A DNA stretch of 64,000 nucleotides from Bacillus sp. ISL-7 (lineage in GTDB: Bacteria; Bacillota; Bacilli; Bacillales_B; DSM-18226): assembly GCF_018613065.1 (NCBI RefSeq), contig NZ_JAGGQW010000046.1, positions 124,001-188,000 on the forward strand, written 5' to 3'. This document shows, piece after piece, positions 52,396 to 62,377 of the stretch. The notes beneath the pieces were generated by a model that saw only the letters and a program-made list of their open reading frames with translations, was not told the origin of the DNA and ran no database searches. The translations under genes were made by a program, and so were the position numbers. Positions within the stretch are counted from its first letter, which is position 1; every line of letters starts with the position of its first letter.

Positions 52396-53022
52396 TTATC
52401 CAAGTAAAATATTAAAAGCTTGCATGCCAAAATAAAGCCCAAAGCCAATCAATGAAAGACCAGATAGGCAGGAGATGACTACAAGTAAATGGGCTGTTAA
52501 AAATTGTCTGAAGCTGCTAGCGACACTTGCCATCGCAATATCCCAGATTAAGAGTCCGATAAAAATTGCACTACTATAAATCACTAATTGACCAGTATTA
52601 TAGGTTGCAGCAGTTTTGGCAAGTACAGACCCATAAATACCTAACCAAAAAAGAATGGTTAACGGATTGGATATCGACATTAGGAACCCAGAAAAAAAAG
52701 ATTTGATCAGCGGTTCCTTCCCTCTGGAATGCTCTAAATTAATCTTGCCTGCATTCATAAAGGTTTCTATGCCTGTATACATCAGTACAAAACAACCAAA
52801 AAACCAGAGAAAGGTTTGCATAAATGCAGTCTCAAGAAATTGGACAACTCCTATGTAAACAACAAACATATATATGCCATCTGCGACAACTGCCCCTACT
52901 CCAATAAGCCACGAGTTAATAAAACCGTTTCTTATGCCTCTGTCTATTTGCGCGGCATTAATCGGTCCAATAGGAGCCGCTAGTGACAATCCTAAAAGTA
53001 TGTAGCTCAAGAATACATTCAT
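52396..53022 (-). CDS. LysE-family amino acid exporter
   Basis: 208 residues, six transmembrane helices. GLSLAAPIGPINAAQIDRGIRNGF near the N-terminus is the LysE/RhtB hallmark (PGP-type loop), and SNPLTILFWLGIY is the helix 4 motif. Exports amino acids or related compounds. It stands alone on the minus strand. Confidence 0.88.
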   Translation of the reverse strand: MNVFLSYILLGLSLAAPIGPINAAQIDRGIRNGFINSWLIGVGAVVADGIYMFVVYIGVVQFLETAFMQTFLWFFGCFVLMYTGIETFMNAGKINLEHSRGKEPLIKSFFSGFLMSISNPLTILFWLGIYGSVLAKTAATYNTGQLVIYSSAIFIGLLIWDIAMASVASSFRQFLTAHLLVVISCLSGLSLIGFGLYFGMQAFNILLG

Positions 53023-53135
53023 CCATATCTCTCCCCTAATAAATGAGTAGAAGCTTGTCTATCCATTTTTATTCAGAGAAATAGGTTTGTACGACAAAAA
53101 AATAAAATGAGCTTACTAATAATTCAGGAAAACTA

Positions 53136-53585
53136 TCACGCAGTTTTTAGATTTTTGAAGACAAAATACTTTTGTCCAAGATAATTGGCAATTGTATACA
53201 AAATACTGCCTAATAGAACGGAAGCACTTTCCTTAATAGACGTGCTAAGAAGAACAAATTGACTTGCCAGCTCGACCAATTTCTCACTACAGAAATAGGC
53301 GGAAAAATAACAAATAAAAAGAAGCGCGAAAAACCTTGGCAGACCTCTATGGAAGGAAACATTACTTTTAAACGTAAACGACCGATTTAATAAAAAGCTT
53401 ACACATGCCCCGATCGCATTTCCTGCAAATGTGGATGTCCAGTAGGATAAGCCCACAACGTTAAGAAGAAAGAACATAAAAGTCAAACCAATAATTGTAT
53501 TTACAATGCCTACAAGGAGAAATCGAACAAGTGAGTTAGTTGTTGGTTTCAGATATTTGTCTAAGGTCAAGATTATAAAACTCAT
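53136..53585 (-). CDS. GtrA-family membrane protein
   Basis: 149 residues, four transmembrane helices. FLLVGIVNTIIGLTFMFFL and GAIGA-type AGNAIGACVSFLLNRSFTFKSN match GtrA (PF04138). Thought to help flip lipid-linked sugars made by its partner GT2. Its first 50 bases overlap the end of the GT2 gene, which is a long overlap but no better start is present. Confidence 0.88.
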   Translation of the reverse strand: MSFIILTLDKYLKPTTNSLVRFLLVGIVNTIIGLTFMFFLLNVVGLSYWTSTFAGNAIGACVSFLLNRSFTFKSNVSFHRGLPRFFALLFICYFSAYFCSEKLVELASQFVLLSTSIKESASVLLGSILYTIANYLGQKYFVFKNLKTA

Positions 53586-54576
53586 CCTCTACTGTTGGAT
53601 TAAGCAAATGGTGCCTTGGTTTTGCCAGATTAAAGGAATCGATATCAACAATATACTTTGGACGCTGTTTTGATTCTTTATAAATTTTCCCAACATACTC
53701 GCCAATCAATCCGATTGCAATTAACTGCAAGCCGCCAATAAGCCAAATCGAAGTAATCAGTGACGTCCAGCCCGTCTCGGTATTCCCAAAAAACTTTAGC
53801 GTTAAAAAATAAACTCCAAAGAATAGACTAAAGAAAAAAGAAACCAAACCGATGATTAACACAAAGCGAATCGGCGAAACAGAAAAGGAGGTAATTCCGT
53901 CAAAAGCAAAGGCGAGCATCTTTTTTAAAGGATACTTCGTTTCACCCGCTTGTCTCTCTAGCCTGTCATAATAAACTATATCTGAGCGAAAGCCGAGGAG
54001 AGGGACAATCCCCCGTAAAAATAAATTGACTTCGCTAAATCGTTCTAATTCTTGCACTGCTCTTTTACTCATTAATCGGAAATCGGCATGATTATAAACG
54101 AGGTCAACTCCCATCTTTTCCATGATCTTATAAAATCCTTGGGCAGTACCTCGTTTGAAGAGAGTATCCGTGTCACGCCCCTTCCTTACACCGTAAACAA
54201 TTTCACACCCTTCATGAAACTTCAGGACAAACTCACGGATTACATTGATATCATCCTGTAAATCCGCATCAATAGATACAACGCAATCAGAAAGATCCTT
54301 TGCTGTAAATAAACCAGCAAGTAATGCATTTTGGTGACCTACATTTCTGGATAATTTTAAGCCCCGAACAAATTCATTTCTTAATCCCTCTTTATAAATC
54401 AATTCCCATGTTCGATCCTGACTTCCATCATCAACAAACAAGATCTTGCTTTGTTTAGAAACAAGCCTATCGTTAATCAGCTCTTTCACCAATTGCTGGA
54501 GCTCAGCAATGGTCAAAGGTAAAACCTCCTCCTCGTTATAGCAAGGCACAACAATTGTAAGAATTGGTTCCATCAT
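53536..54576 (-). CDS. GT2-family polyprenyl-phosphate glycosyltransferase (GtrB/YkoT-like)
   Basis: 346 residues from the ATG at 54576; the open frame extends to 54627 but overlaps the previous gene. ILTIVVPCYNEEEVLP, FVDDGSQDRTW, LKLSRNVGHQNALLAGL, and VVSIDADLQDD (DxD) are DPM1/GtrB motifs. Two C-terminal transmembrane helices (about 225-250 and 260-290). It probably makes an undecaprenyl-phosphate-linked sugar for surface glycosylation by the partner membrane transferase. Confidence 0.9.
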   Translation of the reverse strand: MMEPILTIVVPCYNEEEVLPLTIAELQQLVKELINDRLVSKQSKILFVDDGSQDRTWELIYKEGLRNEFVRGLKLSRNVGHQNALLAGLFTAKDLSDCVVSIDADLQDDINVIREFVLKFHEGCEIVYGVRKGRDTDTLFKRGTAQGFYKIMEKMGVDLVYNHADFRLMSKRAVQELERFSEVNLFLRGIVPLLGFRSDIVYYDRLERQAGETKYPLKKMLAFAFDGITSFSVSPIRFVLIIGLVSFFFSLFFGVYFLTLKFFGNTETGWTSLITSIWLIGGLQLIAIGLIGEYVGKIYKESKQRPKYIVDIDSFNLAKPRHHLLNPTVEDEFYNLDLRQISETNN

Positions 54577-54596
54577 CTGTTTAAAACCCCCGCTGT

Positions 54597-56273
54597 CTAC
54601 AAAGTCTTGTATAAATATATTTTCCATGCTGATGTTTTCGATTCGAATACTTTCATTAGCAATAATTGATTTTCCTTTGCGTTATCGATAGGCAGCGCCG
54701 AAAAAATAAAGCGGCCTCCCATTTTTTTAAAGACACCCGTATTCAGTTCTAAATGTTTCAAATGACGTTTAGAATCTTTTTTGATCATATAATGTTTTCC
54801 AAGCTGTGCGGTAAAAATGTAACAACGGCCTCCCCATTTATCAAAATAGGTGCGAACCTTTTTATTTTTAGCCAATTCCCTTTCAATTATTTTCCTAAAC
54901 TGATGTTTATAGGTTAATGGATAAAAATTATTATAGGTATCCAGTGTGTAAAACCCGTTATATTGAGAGATGGCTGGGTGTATTCCTATACTGGCAACAC
55001 GATATTCTTCCTTTGGAAGTGCGATATATTCCTCTATTTCATGGAACATTTCCTCAGCAAAAAATGCTTTGACAGTAGGCTTTTCCCGATAAATGATTTC
55101 ATCATTAAAAAGTCCCAAAAAGAGAAGTTGCAAGACGGCATACCACTTAGCTGTTCTAACCCAGCTCTCTCCTTGAAGCGAAAGGACTTTTAATGCTAGG
55201 GCAAAGCCTGCATAAATAACCATTGGCCGTAAAAAATGATAACGGGCGAAATTAAAGGTAGCCAAAAAATGGAACCGCTTGATTATTGGTGCCCATCCCT
55301 CATAAAACCAAAAAGCATACCAGATCGATAGCACAATATTTAGTGAGAATAAAAAGACAAATAGGCTTTCCTGCCTCCAAAGCTTTTTTCTAAAAACAAA
55401 CCATATGGCGGTAATGGTTGCAGGTAAAATAAATAGCGTATGAACCGTCATCACATGGGTGTGTCCGAGCAGATAATTTTTTGCGGTAAGCCTAACCGAT
55501 CTCCAAAAAGGCAAGGTTGGATTAAAATATTCATCCCGACTATTCGGTTCATCGATTAATAGAAATGAAAAAATGAGCCTATATTCAACGAACATAAAAA
55601 TGACGGTCATATAAATAATCGCTGCAAAAAAACGAAGGTTCCATCCCTTCCCTCTTACACCATCAGTTATCCATAAGAACCCGATCGCAGTTAAAAAAAA
55701 GAAAAATCCTAAAACAATGCTTGCATAAAAAGGTATGAGGGTTAGCACCAATAAATCCGACCAAGCTCCCTCACCTTTGCGAATGTTAAGAAGTGCCCAA
55801 AGTGCAAGCGGCATCCCCAACGTACTCAACATCCCAGACGGCCAAAAAGGCGTCAAGGCAAAGGCAAGAGCGGTTCCAATTTGTAAAAACAGCCATTTCT
55901 CCCCAGGTAAAAAGTGTTTTTTTAAGAGCCAATACATTCCAAAAAAAGCTACGATTCTTGTCAGGGCTTGGCTTAAACCATAGGCAATCATTGTTGGAAA
56001 AAGGGCGTAAAGCCAGACAATGATACTATATTCAGTCCCAAAGGCATTTCTCGATAATTGTCCATTGATGATTTGGGGAATCTTCGCATCAACAGGGCCG
56101 AACATTTCTCCACTTCTCGCTAAAACCTTATACCATGCCAGGTTCGAATCAAGGTTATCATGAACACGTATATGTGCATTTTCTTGGAGAATAAAAAGTG
56201 GAGAAAGATAGGCTGCTATAACAAGGAGAGCAATGATGATGAATCTTTGCTCTTTTTTGGTTTCAATAAGCAC
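54597..56273 (-). CDS. Polytopic membrane protein, YkoS-like (DUF6044)
   Basis: 558 residues, about ten transmembrane helices, with an extracytosolic loop after helix 1 that has ENAHIRVHDNLDSNLAWYKVL (HDNLDS) and a C-terminal soluble domain. Length and its GT2/GtrA neighbours fit the B. subtilis ykoS-ykoT type arrangement. It is likely a GT-C-type transferase that uses the lipid-linked sugar made by the next gene; this is inferred. Confidence 0.78.
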   Translation of the reverse strand: MLIETKKEQRFIIIALLVIAAYLSPLFILQENAHIRVHDNLDSNLAWYKVLARSGEMFGPVDAKIPQIINGQLSRNAFGTEYSIIVWLYALFPTMIAYGLSQALTRIVAFFGMYWLLKKHFLPGEKWLFLQIGTALAFALTPFWPSGMLSTLGMPLALWALLNIRKGEGAWSDLLVLTLIPFYASIVLGFFFFLTAIGFLWITDGVRGKGWNLRFFAAIIYMTVIFMFVEYRLIFSFLLIDEPNSRDEYFNPTLPFWRSVRLTAKNYLLGHTHVMTVHTLFILPATITAIWFVFRKKLWRQESLFVFLFSLNIVLSIWYAFWFYEGWAPIIKRFHFLATFNFARYHFLRPMVIYAGFALALKVLSLQGESWVRTAKWYAVLQLLFLGLFNDEIIYREKPTVKAFFAEEMFHEIEEYIALPKEEYRVASIGIHPAISQYNGFYTLDTYNNFYPLTYKHQFRKIIERELAKNKKVRTYFDKWGGRCYIFTAQLGKHYMIKKDSKRHLKHLELNTGVFKKMGGRFIFSALPIDNAKENQLLLMKVFESKTSAWKIYLYKTL

Positions 56274-56363
56274 TCTTCTTCACCTCATAGGTCAAAACTT
56301 AAAAAGGACAATTCCGTTTTAACGTTTGCCATTTGGAAAATATTATTCCGATTTGACAAAAAT

Positions 56364-56392
56364 AAACCTTCCGGGTTTGCCGGAAGGTTTTA
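56364..56392 (-). terminator. Terminator after the Spo0E-like gene
   Basis: AAACCTTCCGG / CCGGAAGGTTT stem with a T-rich flank (TTTATTTTTG) on the minus strand. Confidence 0.8.
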
Positions 56393-56407
56393 TGTTGTGG
56401 ACATGAA

Positions 56408-56569
56408 TTATTTTTTTCCAGAATTATAAAAGACATTTAATAGAGAATCGAGTTTCTGGCTGCATTGTACTACATTTGGATTAGAATAACCGTAAAGATG
56501 CGCTAATTCAACCATTTCTGACCTTGTTTTTTCAATTTTTGATAGTAGCGTATTCAAACCAATCCCCAT
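56408..56569 (-). CDS. Spo0E-like aspartyl-phosphate phosphatase
   Basis: 53 residues from the ATG at 56569; the longer frame to 56647 has no ribosome site. LLSKIEKTRSEMVELAHLYG and VVQCSQKLDSLLNVFY match the two-helix Spo0E fold with its S-Q-x-LD motif, where the Asp is needed for catalysis. Such proteins dephosphorylate Spo0A-P and hold back sporulation. Confidence 0.85.
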   Translation of the reverse strand: MGIGLNTLLSKIEKTRSEMVELAHLYGYSNPNVVQCSQKLDSLLNVFYNSGKK

Positions 56570-56810
56570 GAAACCAACCCTCTTTCGATGTTGTAAATAT
56601 ATTAATGTTAATAACCATAATTTATAAGTTTTAAGCATTAAATACAAGTAGATTAGAGAAAAATATTCGTATCTTTTGTGAACATTGACCTATTTTTAAA
56701 ATTATCAAGTAGTCCTATTAGATCGATTCTTTTTCGTCAATAATAGGAATAACTGTTTCAGCAACAAATCTAAGTGATGGAGCTAGATCACGAGAAAAGA
56801 GGTGACATTC

Positions 56811-57797
56811 GTGCCGAACAGAGTATATATCAGTTTCTTGCGTTTACCGCTCCTCGTTCGAATTCTATTAATTGCGTTGCTAGTGTTTCTCTCATTTGGA
56901 ATATCCATTCATTTATTAGAACCTGATACGTTTCCAACCATTTTCGATGGCATTTGGTGGGCCATTATTACTGCATCAACAGTCGGATATGGCGATTATG
57001 TACCACATTCCTTCTTAGGCAGACTAACAGCGTTAATTTTAATACTGTTAGGTGTTGGATTTGTTTCTTCCTATTTTGGAACATTGGCAGCCGCTGCCGT
57101 TACGAAGCAAGATGCCTTTTCCGAAGGAAGAATTCCTTTTAAAGGCGAGGGCCATATCATCATTATCGGTTGGAATGAACGGTCAAAAGAGTTAATAAGT
57201 AAGCTTACCCACACGAAATTCGCACAAATGATTGTTTTAATAGATGAAACACTTGAAGCAAACCCAGTGAATTCACGGTTTGTCCACTTTATCCAAGGGA
57301 AAGGCCATGTCGATGAAACGATCATCAAAAGTGATATCAATCGAGCGGAGAAGGTGCTGATTACTGCTGACAGAGGAAACGATGAACTCCAAGCAGATAT
57401 GAACAGTATTCTTACCTTATTAACGATAAAAGGGATATGTGCTCAAGTAAAATGTATCGTTGAAATATTAACGGCTGAGCAAGTGGTCAACGCCTTTAGA
57501 GCTGGTGCCGACGAAGTAATACAATCCAATAAACTGACATGTGTTTTTATGGTTAACAGCCTGCACTCGAATGGGAATGGACTCTTATCAAACATTGTTC
57601 ATGAGTTACAGGAAAGTCGATTGTCCTCCTATCGAGCCGAGGAACAGGAGATTGGAAAGCCCTTCAGCGATGTTTGCCATATCCTTTTAAAAAAGGGCTT
57701 CCTTCTGATTGGGATTCAAAGAGGGGATGAAACCTTGCTGAATCCATCCCACTCCTTGCCAATCGAAGAAAATGATCAACTGTTAATTTTTAAATAA
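56811..57797 (+). CDS. yugO: Potassium channel YugO-like (two TM plus RCK/TrkA-N)
   Basis: 328 residues from the GTG at 56811 (AGAGGTGA 7 bases upstream). Two transmembrane helices flank the filter TASTVGYGDYVP (TVGYGD). The RCK domain starts near residue 105: GEGHIIIIGWNERSKEL, a Rossmann motif, and QGKGHVDETI. In B. subtilis, YugO releases K+ and is linked to biofilm control and electrical signalling. Synteny with yugN and pgi supports the name. Confidence 0.9.
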   Translation: MPNRVYISFLRLPLLVRILLIALLVFLSFGISIHLLEPDTFPTIFDGIWWAIITASTVGYGDYVPHSFLGRLTALILILLGVGFVSSYFGTLAAAAVTKQDAFSEGRIPFKGEGHIIIIGWNERSKELISKLTHTKFAQMIVLIDETLEANPVNSRFVHFIQGKGHVDETIIKSDINRAEKVLITADRGNDELQADMNSILTLLTIKGICAQVKCIVEILTAEQVVNAFRAGADEVIQSNKLTCVFMVNSLHSNGNGLLSNIVHELQESRLSSYRAEEQEIGKPFSDVCHILLKKGFLLIGIQRGDETLLNPSHSLPIEENDQLLIFK

Positions 57798-57798
57798 C

Positions 57799-58212
57799 CT
57801 AATCAGCTAGGAGCAGCATTTCCAATTCCTGTACCAATGCTTTCCCGTCATCGATATATGCTTGTGGAAAGCTAGCATCCTTATCGACAGGCTCTTGAAA
57901 CTGATTGATGGTTCCTGAAAAGGTGCCTGTTCCTGCTTCGTCATCTAGTTCTGCCTCAAATAGGTGCGACAATAGAAACGGTCGTCCTAGCTTAACGGTA
58001 CAATTATTAGCATCAAGCTGACCGTCGACTGCTTGAAAGGGCAAGCGCAAGAACTGATAGCCTTCTTCTTCACCACCATTAATTTTATAATCAAATGCAC
58101 CATGATCATAATCCCAGTTCCCGCCAATCGTATAGCCGATTGGTTTTAGTTTTTTTTCAAGCTTATACAAATCAAACTGCTTACCTTCCACCTTTGATGG
58201 TACGTCAATCAT
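57799..58212 (-). CDS. yugN: YugN-like family protein
   Basis: 137 residues. Convergent with yugO, one base between the stops. Contains GGNWDYDHGAFDYKIN and FLRLPFQAVDG, typical of YugN-like proteins (PF08868). Soluble, function unknown. Lies between yugO and pgi as in B. subtilis. Confidence 0.85.
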   Translation of the reverse strand: MIDVPSKVEGKQFDLYKLEKKLKPIGYTIGGNWDYDHGAFDYKINGGEEEGYQFLRLPFQAVDGQLDANNCTVKLGRPFLLSHLFEAELDDEAGTGTFSGTINQFQEPVDKDASFPQAYIDDGKALVQELEMLLLAD

Positions 58213-58271
58213 AAAAATTTACCCCCTAATTATCGATACAATTAGTTTCTCCAAATCAGGTAAATTTCAAT

Positions 58272-58312
58272 AAAAAAAAGAGAACTGATTTATTCACTAT
58301 CAGTTCTCTTTC
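58272..58312. terminator. Terminator after pgi
   Basis: AGAGAACTGAT / ATCAGTTCTCT hairpin. On the minus strand eight Ts follow. Confidence 0.85.
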
Positions 58313-58318
58313 TGTTTA

Positions 58319-59665
58319 TTATAATCGTTTTTCTAATTCTGCCTTTTTCTCTTCATATCCCGGTTTTCCTAAGAGAGCAAACATATTGACTTTATAGGCT
58401 TCTACCCCTGGCTGATCAAAAGGATTTACACCCAGTAAGTAGCCGCTCATCGCGCAGGCCTTTTCAAAGAAATAAACAAGATAGCCTAATGTATATTCAT
58501 CCATTGCTGGAATATTAACAATTAAGTTCGGCACGCCGCCATCTGTGTGGGCAAGCATTGTCCCTTGAAATGCCTTATTATTAACAAAGTCAACCGTTTG
58601 ACCAGCGAGGTAATTCAGCCCATCTAAGTCATTCTCGACAGCTTCAATTTTCAACTCGTGGCGCGGCTTGTCTACCTTAATAATGGTTTCAAATAAATCA
58701 CGACGACCTTCTTGAACATATTGTCCAAGCGAGTGAAGATCCGTTGAAAAATTTGCTGAAGATGGATAAATACCTTTTTGGTCTTTCCCTTCACTTTCTC
58801 CAAATAACTGCTTCCACCACTCTGAAAAATACTGTAGTCCTGGCTCATAATTAATCAGCATTTCAATCGTCTTGCCTTTATTATAAAGCACATTTCTAAC
58901 GACAGCGTATTGGTAGGCGGCATTATCTTCGAGTTCAGAATGACCAAAGTCGGTTTGTGCTTGTGCGGCGCCCTCCATTATTTTTTCAATGTTTGCTCCG
59001 CTTACTGCTATCGGAAGCAGCCCTACTGCTGTTAGGACAGAATAACGGCCGCCAATATCATCGGCGATCACAAATGTCTCGTAGCCCTCTTCTGTTGCTA
59101 AAGTTTTAAGAGCACCTCTTGCTTTGTCCGTTGTTGCATAGATTCGTTTGCGCGCCTCATCTTGACCATATTTTTCTTCAAGAAGCTTACGGAAAATGCG
59201 GAAAGCAATTGCTGGTTCGGTTGTCGTTCCCGATTTGGAAATAACATTAATAGAGAAGTCCTTTCCGTCGAGGACATCGATAAGATCTCTCATGTAAGTA
59301 GAACTGATATTATTACCAACAAATATTACTTGAGGTGTCTTTCGTTTTTCTTTTGACAACGCATTGTAAAAACTATGCTGGAGCATTTCGATCGCAGCTC
59401 TTGCTCCAAGGTATGAACCACCGATTCCAATGACAAGAAGTACATCAGAATCAGCTTTGATTTTTTCAGCTGATTTTTGTATGCGTGAAAACTCTTCCTT
59501 GTCATAGTTGGTTGGAAGTTCAATCCACCCTAAAAAGTCACTGCCTGCACCTGTTTGCTCATGTAGAGAATGATGAGCAACTTTTACAGCATCTCGTAAA
59601 TATGTAAGTTCATGTTCTCCGAAAAAGCTTAATGCTTTTGAGTAATCAAAACGAACGTGTGTCAT
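58319..59665 (-). CDS. pgi: Glucose-6-phosphate isomerase
   Basis: 448 residues, normal for Bacillales Pgi. [16 protein letters not shown] (about 75-90), [31 protein letters not shown] and [15 protein letters not shown] are family motifs, including the PGI signature. Interconverts glucose 6-phosphate and fructose 6-phosphate, and so feeds UDP-sugar synthesis. Confidence 0.96.
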   Translation of the reverse strand: MTHVRFDYSKALSFFGEHELTYLRDAVKVAHHSLHEQTGAGSDFLGWIELPTNYDKEEFSRIQKSAEKIKADSDVLLVIGIGGSYLGARAAIEMLQHSFYNALSKEKRKTPQVIFVGNNISSTYMRDLIDVLDGKDFSINVISKSGTTTEPAIAFRIFRKLLEEKYGQDEARKRIYATTDKARGALKTLATEEGYETFVIADDIGGRYSVLTAVGLLPIAVSGANIEKIMEGAAQAQTDFGHSELEDNAAYQYAVVRNVLYNKGKTIEMLINYEPGLQYFSEWWKQLFGESEGKDQKGIYPSSANFSTDLHSLGQYVQEGRRDLFETIIKVDKPRHELKIEAVENDLDGLNYLAGQTVDFVNNKAFQGTMLAHTDGGVPNLIVNIPAMDEYTLGYLVYFFEKACAMSGYLLGVNPFDQPGVEAYKVNMFALLGKPGYEEKKAELEKRL

Positions 59666-59786
59666 GCATGATCCTCCAAAAATTTATTTTTCACTAACCA
59701 CTTTATCGAATGATGAGATGATTATCAAGGAAGGTCACTCCATGTAAGCGCACCCAATTTCGACAAATTTCTTCACAATCGATATA

Positions 59787-60950
59787 TTATAGTGATGCAC
59801 GATAAATAGCCAATACATCCTCACGGTTTAACTTAGTAAAGTTTCCAAATTCTCCGTTTTCCATCGCTCTGTCCGCCATTAACTCAAGCTTCGAATCGTC
59901 AATGTCATAATCGGCTAACCGTGAAGGTGCTTCGATGCTATTCCAGAATTCACGTAACTTTTGAATGCCTTCAAGCCCTGCCTCTTCGGCACTCCTGCCT
60001 TCAGGATTAATCCCAAATACCCGAACAGCAAGCTGCTTAAAACGTTCCGGCTTCACCGCTAAATTATGGCGCATCCAGTGCGGGAATAGGATGGCAAGAC
60101 CCCCACCATGTGGGATATCATAGACTGCTGATACAGCGTGTTCAAGATTGTGAGTAGCCCAATCGCCGCGATATCCCATATTCAAGATGCCATTGAGAGC
60201 CATTGTACCGCAATAAAGGATTGTTGCCCGGTGTTGATAATTTTCTAGGTCTGAGAGCAATTTTGGCGCGGTTTCCATAACAGTAATAAGCAGTGATTCA
60301 CACATGCGATCTTGAAAGTCTGTATTTTCTTCTAAGTGAAAATAGTGTTCAAGGACATGTGACATCATATCGACCATTCCATATATCGTTTGATTCCTAG
60401 GAACCGTAAATGTATTAACTGGGTCTAATATCGAGAATTTAGGGTAAGTTACTGGACTTCCCCAGCCATATTTTTCATTTGTTTCCCAATTAGTAATGAC
60501 GGAACCTGGATTCATTTCTGAGCCTGTTGCCGCAAGTGTTAAGACGGTTCCAAAAGGGAGTGCATCTTCTGCAAGCGCCTTTTTAACGACTAAATCCCAG
60601 GCATCTCCATCATGCTTCGCTCCCGCTGCAATTAGTTTTGTACAATCAATGACACTGCCTCCGCCAACAGCCAGCAAGAATTCAATCCCCTCTTGTTTAC
60701 AAATTTCTACCCCTTTTCGTGCGGTAGTTATCCGTGGATTCGGTTCCACTCCCGGGAGTTCAAAAACCTCAGCACCGATTTCAGCTAATAGGCTAATAAC
60801 ATTTTCATACAAGCCACTTCGTTTGATACTGCCGCCGCCATAGACGAGTAAAACTTTTTTACCATAACGAGGTACTTCTGTTTTTAATTGTTCCAACTCA
60901 CCTTTTCCAAAAATTAATTTGGTTGGATTCAAAAATGTAAAATTTTCCAA
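59787..60950 (-). CDS. Iron-containing alcohol (butanol) dehydrogenase, YugJ/YugK-like
   Basis: 387 residues. [22 protein letters not shown] and [17 protein letters not shown] give the NAD(P) site. [13 protein letters not shown] and [21 protein letters not shown] hold metal-binding His. This matches BdhA-type enzymes that reduce aldehydes with NAD(P)H. One copy is present where B. subtilis has two (yugJ and yugK). Confidence 0.9.
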   Translation of the reverse strand: MENFTFLNPTKLIFGKGELEQLKTEVPRYGKKVLLVYGGGSIKRSGLYENVISLLAEIGAEVFELPGVEPNPRITTARKGVEICKQEGIEFLLAVGGGSVIDCTKLIAAGAKHDGDAWDLVVKKALAEDALPFGTVLTLAATGSEMNPGSVITNWETNEKYGWGSPVTYPKFSILDPVNTFTVPRNQTIYGMVDMMSHVLEHYFHLEENTDFQDRMCESLLITVMETAPKLLSDLENYQHRATILYCGTMALNGILNMGYRGDWATHNLEHAVSAVYDIPHGGGLAILFPHWMRHNLAVKPERFKQLAVRVFGINPEGRSAEEAGLEGIQKLREFWNSIEAPSRLADYDIDDSKLELMADRAMENGEFGNFTKLNREDVLAIYRASL

Positions 60951-61028
60951 AATAAAACACCATCCTTTACCTTTTCCATTATTAGTTATTATGGTTCAAT
61001 TTGCAAAAAAAACTAGCTAAGATCTAGA

Positions 61029-61070
61029 CAAAAAAATCCTTGCATATTGAATAATGCAAGGATTTTTTTT
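61029..61070 (-). terminator. Terminator after glutamate dehydrogenase
   Basis: AAATCCTTGCAT / ATGCAAGGATTT hairpin, with T run on the plus and A run on the minus side; ends the minus-strand gene at 61069. Confidence 0.8.
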
Positions 61071-62352
61071 ATACCCATCCTCTAAACAGGGAGGCCTCCG
61101 CCATTTTTCTTACACCAACCATATATGCGGCTAATCGCATATTGACGTTGCTAGTTTGCGAAAGATGATAAATATCATGAAACGATTTAATAAGCTTGGT
61201 ACGTAATTTAACCTCCACCTCATCTTCATTCCAATATAACCCCTGCTTATTTTGAACCCATTCAAAATAGGAGACTGTAACTCCTCCAGCACCTGCCAAA
61301 ACATCTGGAACGAGCAGAATCCCTCGTTCTGTAAGAATATTCGTTGCCTCCAGCGTCGTCGGTCCATTTGCCGCTTCTACGACAATTCCTGCTTTGATGT
61401 TAGAGGCATTTTCAGCTGTAATCTGATTTGAAATCGCTGCAGGGACCAACACATCACATTCCTGCTCTAGTAATTCTTTGTTGGTAATTGTCCCCTCAAA
61501 AAGCGAAGTCACCGTACCAAAGCTGTCCCGGCGGTCCAAGAGATAATTAATATTTAGACCATCCGGGTTATAGAGGGCACCATAAACATCGGATATACCC
61601 ACCACGATTGCTCCCGCATCATGCATAAATTTAGCGATATAGCTGCCAGCATTCCCAAATCCTTGGACAATCACACGGGCTCCTTTTACCTTCATTCCGC
61701 GTTTTTTGGCCGCTTCTTCAATACAAATGGTTACTCCCTTTGCCCCAGCCTTCTCCCGCCCTTCAGAACCTCCAAGTACAAGTGGCTTGCCTGTAATAAA
61801 ACCGGAAGAGCCAAATTGGCGAAGACGGCTGTATTCATCCATCATCCAGGCCATAATCTGAGAATTTGTATACATATCGGGTGCCGGAATATCCTTTGTA
61901 GGTCCGACAATTTGACTGATTGCACGCACATAACCTCTGCTTAATCGCTCAAGCTCACCGAATGACATCGTTCGGGGGTTACAAAGAATGGCTCCTTTTC
62001 CCCCTCCAAAAGGCAAGTCAGCAATTCCGCATTTTAAACTCATCCACATCGATAATGCTTTTACCTCATTAGCAGTCACTTGAGGATGAAAGCGGACACC
62101 ACCCATGGTCGGTCCAACCGCATCATTATGCTGTGCCCTAAACCCGCTAAAAATTTTTGTAGAACCATCATCCATCCGAACAGGAATTCTGACATCCGAC
62201 ATTCTTAACGGTTCTTTTAATAATTCGTACATTTCTTCGTTATAGCCTATTTTTTTTAATGCATCATGAATAACAATCTGTGTTGATGTGAGTAGGTTCA
62301 ATTTCTCTATATCCTTTTCATCTCCACTACTCGTTACATCATAAATCCCCAT
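61069..62352 (-). CDS. rocG/gudB: NAD-dependent glutamate dehydrogenase (RocG/GudB)
   Basis: 427 residues. FRAQHNDAVGPTMGGVRFHP, MSLKCGIADLPFGGGKGAI with the catalytic Lys, and VIVQGFGNAGSYIAKF (NAD site) are the family signatures. Converts glutamate to 2-oxoglutarate and ammonia. It follows rocD by 25 bases, so the pair probably turns ornithine-derived glutamate into 2-oxoglutarate. RocG and GudB cannot be told apart here. No small duplication of the GudB type (inactive form) is visible. Confidence 0.93.
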   Translation of the reverse strand: MGIYDVTSSGDEKDIEKLNLLTSTQIVIHDALKKIGYNEEMYELLKEPLRMSDVRIPVRMDDGSTKIFSGFRAQHNDAVGPTMGGVRFHPQVTANEVKALSMWMSLKCGIADLPFGGGKGAILCNPRTMSFGELERLSRGYVRAISQIVGPTKDIPAPDMYTNSQIMAWMMDEYSRLRQFGSSGFITGKPLVLGGSEGREKAGAKGVTICIEEAAKKRGMKVKGARVIVQGFGNAGSYIAKFMHDAGAIVVGISDVYGALYNPDGLNINYLLDRRDSFGTVTSLFEGTITNKELLEQECDVLVPAAISNQITAENASNIKAGIVVEAANGPTTLEATNILTERGILLVPDVLAGAGGVTVSYFEWVQNKQGLYWNEDEVEVKLRTKLIKSFHDIYHLSQTSNVNMRLAAYMVGVRKMAEASLFRGWV

Positions 62353-62377
62353 TTTGGCACCCCTAATTAGTAGTCCA